Assembly (NCBI RefSeq): GCF_000204055.1
Contig: NW_006768789.1
Location: 1,024,098 to 1,088,097, forward strand
Length of the DNA: 64,000 nucleotides
DNA from: Melampsora larici-populina 98AG31
Taxonomy: Eukaryota; Basidiomycota; Pucciniomycetes; Pucciniales; Melampsoraceae
Direction: 5' to 3'
The notes beneath the pieces were generated by a model. It did no database searches and was not told the origin of the DNA. It worked only from the letters and a program-made list of their open reading frames with translations. The translations under genes were made by a program, and so were the position numbers. Below, piece after piece: positions 12,175 to 24,042 of this stretch (positions within the stretch are counted from its first letter, which is position 1; each line of letters starts with the position of its first letter).

Positions 12175-15100
12175 ATGCGCGCGAAGGCGATCGAGATTCG
12201 TTGGCACAATACCAAGTCAATATATTCAACTGATTTCCAACGAACACCCCCATCGAATTTGGATGAATTGTTTCCCAAAAAGTCTCATCCATATGCTAAA
12301 TCGGAGCATGACAAGTTGGTCGAGCAATACGAGAAAGAAAATGGGTTCGGTAAAGTGTGGCGCCTGGCTACCGCTGGAGGTGATAATATGGTCATGGTCA
12401 ATAGATACCTCATATCTCGCCTGGACTTCCCGTTAAAAATATTGTTGATATTGTCCTTCATCATTTTCATGTATCACAAAGATGTGGCTCGTGTATCCTA
12501 AACCTACAATGGCTCAAATGGCGCACCATCGAGCTGTGCACCAAGTCTCGACGCAATCATCAGGTTCTGCTTCGGCTACGAGCAGCACAGGTCCCGTTGA
12601 ACATCAGAACGCGCCTGTGGTCGAGTACCTGTCTACGCTGGCAAAACATCAAGGTGTAGTGAATGTGGTACGGTTCTGCCCCAAAGGTTAGCATTTGAAA
12701 ATTGTCAACGTCCTGATGTTATATTTCTTCAAGCTGAACTCTTTTGTTATTCAAACTTCAGGCGAAATGCTTGCGTCCGGTGGTGATGGCAAGTTTAATT
12801 TGCCTCCTGATACTTTTCATACTTGGCCTCAAATCTTGAGCAGAAAGCTACACGCAATGTCGCTGGAATGGTACGCTCACTTACTTTATCGTGACAGACG
12901 GTAATGTGTTACTCTGGGTACTTTCGACTGCATCTACGACTACATCGGCCTTTGGACAATCCTCTGCCGACAAGATATACGAAAGAGAAAGTTGGAGGAC
13001 GAGATTGATGCTACGGTTAGTTATCATGTTCATATCTTTCATTCAGAACTAGACTTGACCATTGACGATACATTCAACGACCCAGGGGACCTTCCCAGTG
13101 CGAAATCTATGATGTAGCTTGGTCGCCATGTGGAGACTTCCTGCTTACTGGGGACACGGCCAAGACTGCTCGTATCTGGAATGTGACCGATGGTTAGTCA
13201 AAGTTCACACACGTCTCATCGTATATTCATCTGGCCGGCTTTCCTGAAATCATTTTACCACAATCGTAGGCCTATGCATCAAGCAAATAACAGAACATTT
13301 GAATTTTGTACAAGGCGTGGCGTGGGATCCTCTAGGCAAATTTATAGCGACGCAAAGCAGTGATCGGTAAGTTTCCCCTTCTTCCAGTGATGCACTACAA
13401 AGTATCCCATACTTGCGTTTCTCGTCACAGTTCGATGCATGTCTATACCGTGCAGATCAAAAGGGAAGAAAATGGGGGCGCTTCGGCGGAAGTTCATCAT
13501 GTAGGCAGGAACTTCAAACTGGATCTCTTCAACACTCAAATCAATTCTTGGGCGAGCTATGCTGGCTCCCAGCATAGCCAGAAAGATGATCCACCAACAG
13601 ACTCAACAAGTGCAACCCCTCAAACCCCTACCCTGGCCAACCACACCCCTGGAACTACCCCAGCACCCGGATCAGCCGCCTCAAGTCTATCTACAGCTAA
13701 GAAGACTCGACCCCAACTGGAATCCGGAAGCATCCCCACTTCATCTCATAGCGTAACCGAGTCTGTTACTACGGCTCATAACAGCAATCAGATTGGATCT
13801 ACAAACCGGATCGTATCAATCCCTCCCACGCCCAGTACAACAACAAGTACCCAGTTCAACGAAGAATTCATGATGCTACCCCCGTCCGAGATTCCACACC
13901 ATTCCCACAGTACGCTCCCTCCGCAGCATCTTCGTACGCGATCCCATTCTAGGCAGTCATCTGTAGTCTCTAGTCAAACTATGTCACCTTCGTCGTTACA
14001 CCCCATGCGGTCACCTTCACCGGTACCACCTTTACCTGCAATTCACATCCACGAAGACCACCGGCCAAGCACTGTCATGTTGTATGGAGACGAAGGGGCT
14101 AGCGCGTTTTTTCGTCGGTTGAGCTGGAGTCTGGACGGTTCGATGCTAGTCACACCTGCGGGTAGATGGGACTATCAACCGAACTCGGGAGATAAGCGTA
14201 ACCGGAAAGGAAAAGAGAAAGAGATTGATCGACGTAATATTCACTCAAGCGGTGGTAGAAAGAAACGCAAGAAAAAAAGTATAGCTTCAACACAGTTGGA
14301 TATCGACTCATCAGATGAAGAAGACGCTACAGACAAGGCCAACGGAGAACCCAGTCACACTGTTTACATTTACGGCCGTGGTAGTATTGCTTCTAGCGCG
14401 AACAACGGTTTCGGTGATTATACTCCCGTTGCTAGATTACCAGGACATAAAACTAGCAGTTTGGCCATTCGATTCTCACCTGTGTTCTATGAGCTTAACC
14501 CACTCTCGGCTAAGAAGACGACCGACTCATCGAGAAAAAATCCCGTGAGGATCGAACTCGCGAAAGGAAAAGAGATTCAACATATCGATCTGACCACTTC
14601 GGATGTCCCGTCAACTGAGCGCGACGCCAAGCCCAACTCACAAGATCTCTCAGGCGACCAAGCGCAGGCAAGAAGTAATGTCGAACAGCGAGAGACGGTA
14701 TTTGACTTACCTTACCGAATGGTATATGCGGTTGCTACGCACGATACTGTGTTTGTCTATGATACTCAACAATCGAGCCCTATTTGTATGTTTGGAAACC
14801 TGCATTTTTCCAGTTTCACGGATCTCGCATGGTTAGTGGTCACCTTCATTGTTTTCAGCAGCTGCTACTAGGCGCTTACCGGTATATGCGTGACCCCTCT
14901 TTGAAATTTATTTCTTGTCTAAGGTCTTCGGATGGCGAAACCTTGATCCTAAGCTCTAGTGATGGCTACTGTTCATTAGTAGCATTTGATCAAAATGAAC
15001 TGGGTACACCGCTTTCCAAAGAGGCTTGCAGTCGAATTACAGGATATCGTGATCATATCCAAGACGATCGTGATCAAGAGTTAGCAAACAAAATATCTAG

Positions 15101-15281
15101 CCAAGCGGACAGTACCAAGAACGATCCAACGCCTTCAGTGATCTCCAGAAGAACATCTGTTTCCAATGAAGTACCATCAATGGTCAAAGTCGGTCGACCT
15201 GCACCAGAAGATGCCTCTGAAGGGAATCCACCAAAGAAGAAGCGAGTAGCTTTGACATACGAAGGCCCTGTACGATCATAA
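12175..15281 (+). CDS. CAC2: Chromatin assembly factor 1 subunit B (p60 / Cac2), WD40 protein
   Basis: Eight exons: 12175-12396, 12482-12686, 12762-12788, 12898-13015, 13086-13192, 13270-13366, 13431-14831, 14924-15281; 844 aa. N-terminal WD40 repeats begin with the family signature AIEIRWHN and RLATAGGDN and continue through FCPKGEMLASGGDDGNVLLW, DVAWSPCGDFLLTGD and FVQGVAWDPLGKFIAT. A second WD40 block (SSFTDLAWSSDGETL) follows a roughly 350-residue S/T/P-rich insertion encoded by exon 7. CAF-1 deposits H3-H4 on newly replicated DNA through PCNA. Intron 3 is a GC-AG intron (GCAAGT donor at 12789) next to a 27-nt exon. The first donor (GTCAAT at 12397) is weak and chosen by phase and by the DN-V-W motif. 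Confidence 0.9.
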
Positions 15282-16280
15282 ACAAAATATTAGATGTCCA
15301 TCGTCATTGCTTTACAGAATAGTCGCACTGGGTTGATTACATCAGCCCGTTATGTTTTCTATGAGATCAATAAAGATGCTCAATTATCTTATTATTTAAA
15401 AAAATCTTTTTAGAATTATTGGACTATGTCACAACTCTTGTAAAAGAAAACTACAAGCAAGTCAAGACCTTCAAGGTTCAAGTTATTTGTTGTTTTGGAT
15501 GAGATGATGCAGAGATTTGGATAGAATTGACAATGAGTCTAACTCAATTTTTTTTGAGCTTTGGGCACGAAGTTTGAACAGACCCAGTGACTGGGCAAAG
15601 TGTGTTTTATTTATTTGGGAGGAGACCTTCTAAAGATGTAGGATAACAAAGCCGACACCTCTTGGTTTGCATCACGACAAGAGTTTAAAATATCGTGAAC
15701 AATTAAGAATCCCTACGACTCTTAAAAAGACAATTTGTGAGAACATACGTGAGATTGATAAAGGGTTTCCATCCATTGTGCTTACACTATGAGCAAGACC
15801 GGGTGGAAAATCAAGCTCAAATTGGATTTTTCCTTAGTCTGAATCCTCCAATAGGTACTATTTGAGAGCTGAGCAATCTGATTTTCGCAGCATTTACTGT
15901 TCCTCACTGATTTTAAATTGATCTCAATATCCATGTACAAGACCGTACACGTCAACGATTATGATATCCCCCAGTCTTCAGGATTCCACAAAACAATGAT
16001 ACCCTCTCAAAAGCCCTCAATCAGGCTACCTGTACCGGCACTGAAATCTGCGTCAAACATGCAGAAAAAAAGTAGATAATATTTCTTGTATCAAGTCAAT
16101 TTTTGTTCAATATGTGTTCAACTCTTTTCTTACTAGTTTCTGATCAAATCCAAACATTTATATTCATACAAACAGCCAAAGCAATCTGAAAGGTGAAATG
16201 AAAGTCTGATTTCATCATCAGTGTGTAGCAAAAATTCTCACGACCAGTTGAAAGAAGTCAAGGTCAATCTTCGGATTGAT
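15282..16280. other. Convergent 3' spacer between CAC2 and POL32
   Basis: AT-rich, with no convincing coding frame. It contains the 3' UTRs of two convergent genes. Nothing else is recognised. Confidence 0.4.
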
Positions 16281-18096
16281 TCATTTCTTGAAAAAACTAC
16301 ACGTGATGAGATCGTGTGATGATTTCGGAAGATCATTCACGTCAGTGCTTCATCAATGTTTTGTTTTGATTTCCAAGAATGATATAAAAATGATTCAACA
16401 AACCTAGTGATATTAGATTGATCTTTATTCGTGTTTTTCTTTGAAGTGTCAGTTTTCTTTGGAATAAGTTTTTTGGTGGTGTTTGTCTTGACTTCTGTCG
16501 CATCCTTTCCATCCTTCACTTGACTGCTTGATGGATTTGATAATTCCTTAGGCATATCACCTGTAACTTGATTTGATTTCTCCTCAGGCTCTTCTACAGT
16601 CTTTTTAGCCTTCTTCCGTGGTCCAGCTTGAGATCCTTTATCGGGATCAGACTCCCAATCTGTATAAGTCTCTTCTACGTCTTCGATCTCTTCTTTGGTG
16701 ACTCTAAACCCCCGTATGTCTTTCACTCGGACTTTTTTCTTCTTTTGTACAATTCGCGTCTTAGTGACTCGTTTACGTACTAGAGGATTTGGTTCATCGA
16801 CATCTTCCGTCGTTCTCTTATTCGTCGAATCTATGGCACATGAAGGATCGATCAGCGCTGTCCTTTCTCTTTCACTGAACCTCGTGCTATACTATACTTC
16901 GAGTGGGGTTAAACCAACAGACGGTGACGCTGCTTACCTGGCTTTGTTGATTCTTCCTTTTCTGCCGTGTTTTCGATCTTCGATTGGGAAGATTTGCTAT
17001 CTTTCAGGCTGGATGTTGACTTGGTTTGTTTAGTATCTGCCTTGCTCTCGCTTGTTTTGCTAGTATTTGGCTTTGTACCAACGGCTTTTTTGGTCGTAGG
17101 TGGTTTTTTCTGTCCCACTGGACTTTCATTGGTTAAATCTGTAGTTTCACCCTTTTTAAGGCTGGAAGAAGTCGACTTCTTCGTCTTGGGAGTATCGTCT
17201 TTAGATTTGGGTTTATCGTCTTTAGATTTGGGTTTATCGTCTGAAATAGCTTTTCCTGGCTTCGCTGTGGGAGGGACCTCTTTGTGCGCACGGTCTTTGG
17301 TAGAATTGGAGGAAGCCTGGTATAATGAGATCAGACGTTATCGTGAGCAAAATTCTCAACAAGAGATCAAAGGTGCTCCCTCATTCGCGTGGCGGCACCA
17401 TACTAGACACATAAGACGAATTGTCTCCCTACATTTGATTTGCCATTGGCGAGAGGGGCAGGGTTTCGCTCCAGGACTATATTTTCGCGCTGTGTCCGCA
17501 GTAGATTGGGGTCCTGTCGGAAATAATCGAGTTCGGATCAGGTTGAATTCCTTGGCATACGCGGTAGAGGGACAATGATGACTGAGGGCTCACGGGTGGC
17601 TGGGTAGCCCTGATGCTGTGTAGCTCCACGCACGAGACTGAAGCTAGTTTTGATTTGATATCTATTAACAAGTGATAATTATACCCGGGGCAAAAAAGAA
17701 TTGAGGCGATTAGCAAGGTAATAATTGGATTGGCGAACGAAACTGAATAATGCTTACCTTCCAATTCAGTCTCATCAGCCAACTCAATCCTAAGTGAAGC
17801 CGTGCAATCCGACACAGGCTCTTGGTCTCTCCCACAAACGAGATAGCTAGCCTTGACTTTGAGTTGTCCAGCATCATCAGACCCATAGAATTTTTCTAAA
17901 TGTTCCCGTGCAGTTGCAATCCCGCATCCAAGTTTCTTGGACAAAGCTCGGCATGAGATCTGTCTGAGTAGAGAGATCGTCAACACCATTCATAAGTTTT
18001 CAAGGAATGATACGAATGCACACGGCTAACGGTTGCCTGATCGAACATGATTTGCTGCTTGATCCATCGTTGGACTTCATCTGCCTTAGGTGACAT
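16281..18096 (-). CDS. POL32: DNA polymerase delta subunit 3 (POL32 / Cdc27 / POLD3)
   Basis: Seven exons on the minus strand: 18031-18096, 17758-17959, 17561-17643, 17433-17513, 16938-17316, 16404-16830, 16281-16296; 417 aa. The N-terminal winged-helix-like region (TISCRALSKKLG ... YLVCG) matches the family. The middle is a long K/S/T-rich disordered linker with an SKDDKPK repeat. The C-terminal half has KDIRGFRVTKEEIEDVEET, close to the fission-yeast Cdc27 GFLVTKEEE block. The protein ends in a PCNA-interacting PIP box, QSNITSFFKK, then stop. The FFKK end is encoded by a 16-nt last exon; reading straight through the last donor would replace it with an unrelated tail. The exon 4 donor (17433) and the 47-nt intron 3 are the least certain points. 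It shares a promoter with ORC1. Confidence 0.85.
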
Positions 18097-18344
18097 GTTG
18101 GTTCAATTTGGTGTGAATATTTGATGGAGATGCTTTTGTTGGTCTTCTTTCATGGATCGTAGAGTGAGAAAGGAAGAATTCGATCAGAGCTGTCTTGAAC
18201 TTTCGGGAGCGCGTGTTTCGAGTATGTAACAGTCGGGCGTGTGCGCGAGGCATAGCCAGGTATGGCCCGGAAAGCTGATTCAAGAAAGGACGCGTTTAAA
18301 TATTCGATCGAGCCACTCACCAAGCGATCAGCAATCCATTCAGT
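18097..18344. promoter_or_regulatory. Divergent POL32-ORC1 promoter with MCB-type boxes
   Basis: The 248 bp between the two start codons drive two replication genes in opposite directions. It contains ACGCGT at 18290-18295, 50 bp before the ORC1 ATG, identical to the yeast MluI cell-cycle box bound by MBF. A second ACGCG core lies on the minus strand at 18210-18214. In yeasts such boxes confer G1/S expression; regulation here is inferred. Confidence 0.55.
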
Positions 18345-21185
18345 ATGTCTATGACACCTTCATCCACTTTAAAACAACGCCGTCCCAAAGAGAACAACAC
18401 CGAGGATATCTGGCTGGAAGATGAACCAGCTTCAGCTGCTCTTTCACCATTTCGTACCAACCTACGGACACCCAAAAAGTCTCATGCGATTTCAGATTTA
18501 CACGCTCAAGTCTTGAAAACTCCAACAGGTCGAAGTTCTCGATCTCAAGGTTTGATCAACATCACACCGAAAAAGTCTTTTGCTAGAAAGGACCCACTGG
18601 GGAATACCGTGGAAACATTCGAGATTGGCTCGCATGTGATCATCAGTCCATTTGCTGCTACTTCAACATACGGCTGGCTACATCGGAGGAAGAAAATCAA
18701 ATGGACCCATCATGATGGATTGAATGACAATGAGAAGGTTGGAATCATCACTGAATTATTTGAAGATGAGCTCGGAACAAAAAGAGTCAAAGTCAGATGG
18801 TTCGCTAGACCTGGGACGGTATGGAGTAGCGGGGGACCGGTCGACGGAACACCAGATGACTATAAACCAGTAGGTTACTCTTCTTTCAGCCTTTGTCTCG
18901 ATCATTCGATGTGTGCTGATAATCTGTACTCGTCAGTGGGAATTGTGCTATGTGCATGACTCGAGATGGTGCGCGGCCAAACAGCTCTTGGAGATATACA
19001 TCAAGTCTGGTGTGCAACTCACCCCGGAAAATATGTCAACCGCCGAATATGCAGAGTGTCGCCTGGCCATCAGACAGGACAGCCATACTCAGGATGCCAT
19101 CTTGCTATCCGATATTACCGAGCGTGTCGAAGTCGTGCCTTGGAAAGATTGGCCTCAAAATTCGACGCCCGATGAGCAACCTCTGACCCAAGAGGGTCGC
19201 CGTATGTTTCGGTGCCGTCGTATCTACGACTCCAGACCTCTAGCGTGGGATCTAGACGGTTTCATCAAGGATGTTGATTTTAAAAGTGTGCTAAGCGAAG
19301 GCCTCAACAAAGGTCTATGGGATATCTATGTCGAACGTGAGGATCCCAAGCCAGTAGACGAGGAGGCGGAGGAAAAAAAGAGGATCGAAAGGAGGGCAAA
19401 AATCAAAGAAGCCAACATCAGAACAAGGCAATTGTCTATGTCCACTTCAGGTCGCAAGAAACTTCGAGGATCTTCCAGTGATGACGAATTTGCTGGTGAC
19501 GGTACAGATGTTGATGAGGGATCTGATTGTGTAAGAGTCAACATGGAAACCAGTGTCTAATGGTTTTGTCGATTACTGATATGCATTTTGTAATATATAG
19601 GACGTCTCAGAAGACCATGAATCGCCAGTGGAAAGTGACTTTGAATCAGACCGCTCTTCGACCCCGGGCAAAAGTCAACCCAAGCGTAAACGGAAGGGCG
19701 CCACGAAATCATTCCCAAAAGCGAAGATGACTGCGGCTCAAAGAATCAAACAGACTCAATTATTGGAACGTAGAAAGGCACGGGTAGCATCTCGGCAGGC
19801 CAACAGGAACGCTTCCCTGAGGATGCCGGCTGTAAAGCGCCAATATGACGCTGCAACAAACACCGATCCATGGGCCAGAGCTCGCCAGATCTTACACGTC
19901 AGCTCTACTCCGGAATGGCTGCCATGTCGGGAAGAAGAGTTTGCTGAATTAGAAGCTGCTTTGGAGGATTCAATCGATGAAAGCAGTGGGTGCTGTCTAT
20001 ATATATCCGGGGTTCCGGGTACAGGCAAGACCGCAACCGTCCATAGCGTCATCAACTCATTGCAAGGTAAAGTTAAGCGGGGTGAGCTACATCAGTTCAG
20101 CTTTTTCGAAATCAACGGCATGAAAGTTACCGAGCCCAATCAAGCCTTCGTCCTCTTCTGGGAATTTCTATCGCGGCAAGAACTCGGTGAAGATGCTCCA
20201 AGGAAATTTTCACCTCGCGAAGCTCTGAATAGCTTGGAAAATCATTTCAATTCGCCTTGTCCAACACGTCAGACTTGGTGAGTGGATCTTAAATATGACA
20301 ATGAGAATGTAAACTAACTCTTCGTTTTCAGCGTACTGCTGGTAGATGAGCTTGATCAATTAGTTACTAAGAAGCAAGAAGTCATCTACAACTTCTTCAA
20401 TTGGCCGAATCAACCTCATTCGCGCTTGATTGTAATTGCAGTCGCCAATAAAATGGATTTGCCGGAGACCGAGTTAAATGGTAAGATCAGGTCAAGATTA
20501 GGCTCCAACCGAATTCAATTCAAGCCCTACAACCATATCCAATTAATGGAAATTCTAAATATGCGATTGGACGACTTGAGTGATACAATATTTGTAAAGG
20601 ATGCTATTCAATGGATTTCAAAGAAGATTTCATCTTTGACAGGCGATGTCCGTAAAGCGTTAGATTTATGTAGAAGTACATTGGAACGAGTTGAGAAGGA
20701 AAACGAGAATAGGAAAGCCGAGGGAAAGCCGACCGAACTGGTACAAGTTAGAGATGTAATTCAAACTTATGGGCAAATGATCTCTTCCGGAGTCTCAAAA
20801 TGCATCAAACATCTAAGTATACATCAGAGTATTATGCTTCTGTCTATATCAAAGGCCATCAAAGTTGCCGGTATACCGGAAGTAGAAATGGGAGACGTAA
20901 GAGCCGTAACAACACTCACTAGATGGAAGATTCTTCACTGATGCTTTGATTTTGATGGGACAGGTGATCACTCGACACATACGATTTGCCAACTCTTTAG
21001 GTTTATCACCTCAGCCTACGCACGATGAGCTGATGGAAGTGATTTCAAGTCTACAAAATATGAAACTCATCTTGAATGAATCAAGCGCGTTGGATTATTT
21101 TTCACGGATCAAATTAGAGTTGAAGGAATCAGATGTCGGCCTCTTGATCAAGAACGACAAACGGTTCTCAAGTTTAGCGACTTGA
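18345..21185 (+). CDS. ORC1: Origin recognition complex subunit 1 (BAH + AAA+ ATPase)
   Basis: Five exons: 18345-18869, 18937-19530, 19601-20277, 20332-20896, 20964-21185; 860 aa. A BAH domain occupies about residues 95-300 (motifs WFARPGTVW, HDSRWCAAKQLL, FRCRRIYDSRPLAW). After an acidic/basic linker comes the AAA+ module: Walker A GVPGTGKT near residue 510, Walker B LLVDELDQLV just after residue 600, sensor-1 region VIAVANKMDLPE, and an Orc1-type DVRKALDLCRSTLE segment. A C-terminal winged-helix region (IRFANSLGLSPQPTHDEL) ends the protein. ORC1 binds and hydrolyses ATP, marks origins and helps load MCM2-7. All splice phases close. It is transcribed divergently from POL32. Confidence 0.93.
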
Positions 21186-22693
21186 TCATCAAAGAACACT
21201 GCTGCATCTGATCATCTCAATTTACTCGCCTTTCTTGGACTTCAGTCTCTATATGTCCTACCAATGACAGACGTTTTATTCGCTATAACACGTCTTTTCC
21301 ACTCTTCAAGATGGTATCTCAAATAAATTAGCGTGCCAGAACTAGTCAACTTTATTACCAATTGGCATCAACTCTCAGCACTTGGATTCCGATCAGTACC
21401 TGGTCTTTGAAGGCATCATCCGATTTTAAGAAAGCGATGAAACCCAGTATCCTCGAGAGATCGGATCTGGTCAAGTTGAGACATCTTCCAGGACGCAGGC
21501 ATGTACATCATCATCTGGTCGATCTTACTCAGCCCTAAGACGCTTCAAACATCCACCTACCTGTATCTCGAAATGACAGTGCTCCAAGCGCTTGTCGAAC
21601 TGACATCGTTCAATCTCTTCATCGTGACCATCTCTCCTCTACGATCGACTTCACATTTTCTTCTTCTGAATTGCAGCACTTGACAGACGTTATATTTTTG
21701 TTATCCTTGTGGATATAGTTTCCCTCTTGATGAGCTGCCAACAAACTTAGTCTAGCATGCGATCTCATAGCGCCACTTGACCTTCTCGTCTACATTGATT
21801 TGAGAAAGCAATCCCGGGAAGAGGCAATCTAATCAGATATTACTGTTCAGCCCTTACCATGTAGTACTTCCCCTTTTCTCAATATGTACACTGCTTTCTC
21901 TTTGTCACACATTGGAAATGGCTTTGAAAGCTAATATGTAAAATGTAATAACAGTAATTTGGCTCTATTTGCTTTGCATCCCTTTCACCAAATCACACCT
22001 GATTTATTTATTCACACCAGAGGTACAACCCTTCCATCACATGTTGGACGTTGAGAAAAAACAAAAACAGTTCCATACTACATACAACCATGAGGAAAAT
22101 GAAACTTCAAAGGTTACCACTAAAAACCAAAAACAGTCTTTGCTTTGAATCAAGTCAAGAACTGAAAAGTAATGAATAGGCTCACGCATCTCACGAATAA
22201 GACTTTGTATGCAACTGTCACTAAACTGTCCAGTTTACAAAGTAAATGCCGACGCTTTGATTGTGATGCTGCAACAGGACCCTCAATTGTCACGCGTATC
22301 AGTCAAATTTGTCATTAGCACCCCTGCAATCAAATGACAAGAATGTCGGGCAGTAGTGTGAGCCAATCCAACAAGGCTGAAAAAGAAGGCACATCCGCCA
22401 GATAGATGTTCAATGTTGCATTATGGCAGTCATAGACGCTTGATTTGAAATAGTTGAATTCAACTTTACAATTCCACTCAGAGGTACAGGTCAGTGTTAT
22501 GTGAAGAACATACAACCATTGGTTTGCAAGCAAACTGGAACGAGGATGGGCAGCCGACAAGTTGACTGAGATAAAGAAAAGACGATGATGGAACAATGAG
22601 AAGAGAGATAGATGAGATCAGGAAGGAAGCTTATAAGACACGAAACCAAAGCAGGGGTCAAAGAAGTCATTGACCTAGCGATCGTAAGACTGA
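21186..22693. other. Spacer between ORC1 and SNX3 (convergent ends)
   Basis: No coding frame longer than about 90 codons and no family resemblance on either strand. It probably contains the 3' UTRs of both neighbours. Nothing else is recognised. Confidence 0.4.
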
Positions 22694-23734
22694 TCACCAA
22701 TTATGAGCGTTCCATTGTGGATCCTGTAAAAATGCACAGAGTACCTTGGAGCCAGTCTATGTGTATGGTGATTTCAGAAAGATGGGATTAAGTCAGTCTT
22801 AATATCATATGATGACAATGATCCGAGGTAAGGAAAAATCTGACTTGAAGTAAAGGGTGCCCAGCGACAATCTGAAGGAAACGTTCTAAGCCTTCTCGAC
22901 GAGTTTCGATTACCTCATCGCTGAACCTGGTTTAAGAATGGATCAACATCAGTCTTCATAATCAAGGATCTGAGCGGGAATATATAATCAACACTACATA
23001 CCGATTAGTGAAGACTTTTCCAGGTAAACTAGGAATGTTGACACGAGTGCTCTCTCGCTCAAGTATGTCTCTAAAAGCCTCGAAATCGGAGTATCGACGA
23101 CGGACAGATGAGGATTTCACTTTGAAAGCCGGTATATTGGTGCGACAAGTGATTTCGTAGTCCGTGTAAGGTTTCCTGACGTTATCTATATTCTCCAATC
23201 AACAGATAAGTAAAGAAAATGGCGATGTACAGCAATCAGACATTGGGTCCTAGGGTAGTTGAAGAATGCGATTCTGTCTTGTCACAGATGACGATCGCAT
23301 CGTGCTGGGAGGTGTGGTATCCGAAAGTCAGACCGCGCACCGTGGGTGACAGGATGGCGAACCTCTATCTCCAAGTAATTTTCTGGAACCGCATACATCT
23401 CGTCGAGGGTTTGAACGGTTCTTGGCCCATTACCGCCGTGAGCGGATTGTCGATTCGATTGATGGCCATTTTGAGGGAGTGATGAAGTTTGAGAGGCCGG
23501 ATTGGTGAGAAAGGAATAGTTGTAAGATGAACTTGAAGGTGCGAACATTGAGTTGGCTATCGATGAAGGAAGATACGATTCATGGTTGAAGTCCGCTGCA
23601 CGAGCAAATGGCGAATGACCCGAAGAAGGCGCCACAATTGAATGCTGACGTAGTGAAGCAGCTGTCAAAGGTTGCTGATGCTGCCCATGTTCAGCTGGGT
23701 GGACAGGAGGAGCAGTCTGACTTTCAGAACTCAT
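22694..23734 (-). CDS. SNX3: Sorting nexin-3 (PX-domain protein, Grd19-like)
   Basis: Four exons on the minus strand: 23341-23734, 23002-23185, 22845-22926, 22694-22756; 240 aa. The first 110 residues are S/P/Q-rich and disordered. The PX domain follows: [25 protein letters not shown], the phosphoinositide-binding [18 protein letters not shown] (RRRYSDF), LPGKV and [17 protein letters not shown]. It ends in the SNX3-type tail [16 protein letters not shown]3/Grd19 binds PI3P on endosomes and recycles cargo with retromer. The 3' donor (GTCAGA at 22844) is weak, but the joined tail matches the family and phase. The hAT element lies only about 310 bp upstream of the start codon, so it may sit in or near the promoter. 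Confidence 0.9.
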
Positions 23735-24034
23735 GATAAGCTGATCTAAAGGTCAAAGTTGAGAGATCTCGGAGCTTGAGGGTTGGTGATAAGCTGATCA
23801 GAGTGAGAGGTGATGTCGTCGGATGGCGAAGTGTGTTGGATGATCAGCAAGCAACTGATATGGGCTGGGTCCGGAAACCGCAATCTTGAGCTTCGGCCTC
23901 GGGGCATCACAGCCCAGCAACATGCATGCGCAGGTGCGCTGGGAGTGCATTCGGTGCATCAATGGCTGCACCGGGATCCTTGGGAGCGTGCGCTCCCAAA
24001 CTGACAAACGCGCCCCGCTACTGTCGACAAGAAT

Positions 24035-24042
24035 CACAAGTG
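24035..24042. repeat. Left 8-bp target-site duplication of hAT element (CACAAGTG)
   Basis: CACAAGTG at 24035-24042 is repeated exactly at 26845-26852, flanking the inverted ends TCATGCGGTGGGCGCG and its near-complement. Eight-bp duplications are the hallmark of hAT insertion. Confidence 0.85.

Noticed and set aside
16967..17578. 203-codon plus-strand open frame
   Set aside because: It is antisense to POL32 exons 3-5, and its composition follows the repetitive lysine-rich linker read backwards. The minus-strand model has matching splice phases and family motifs.
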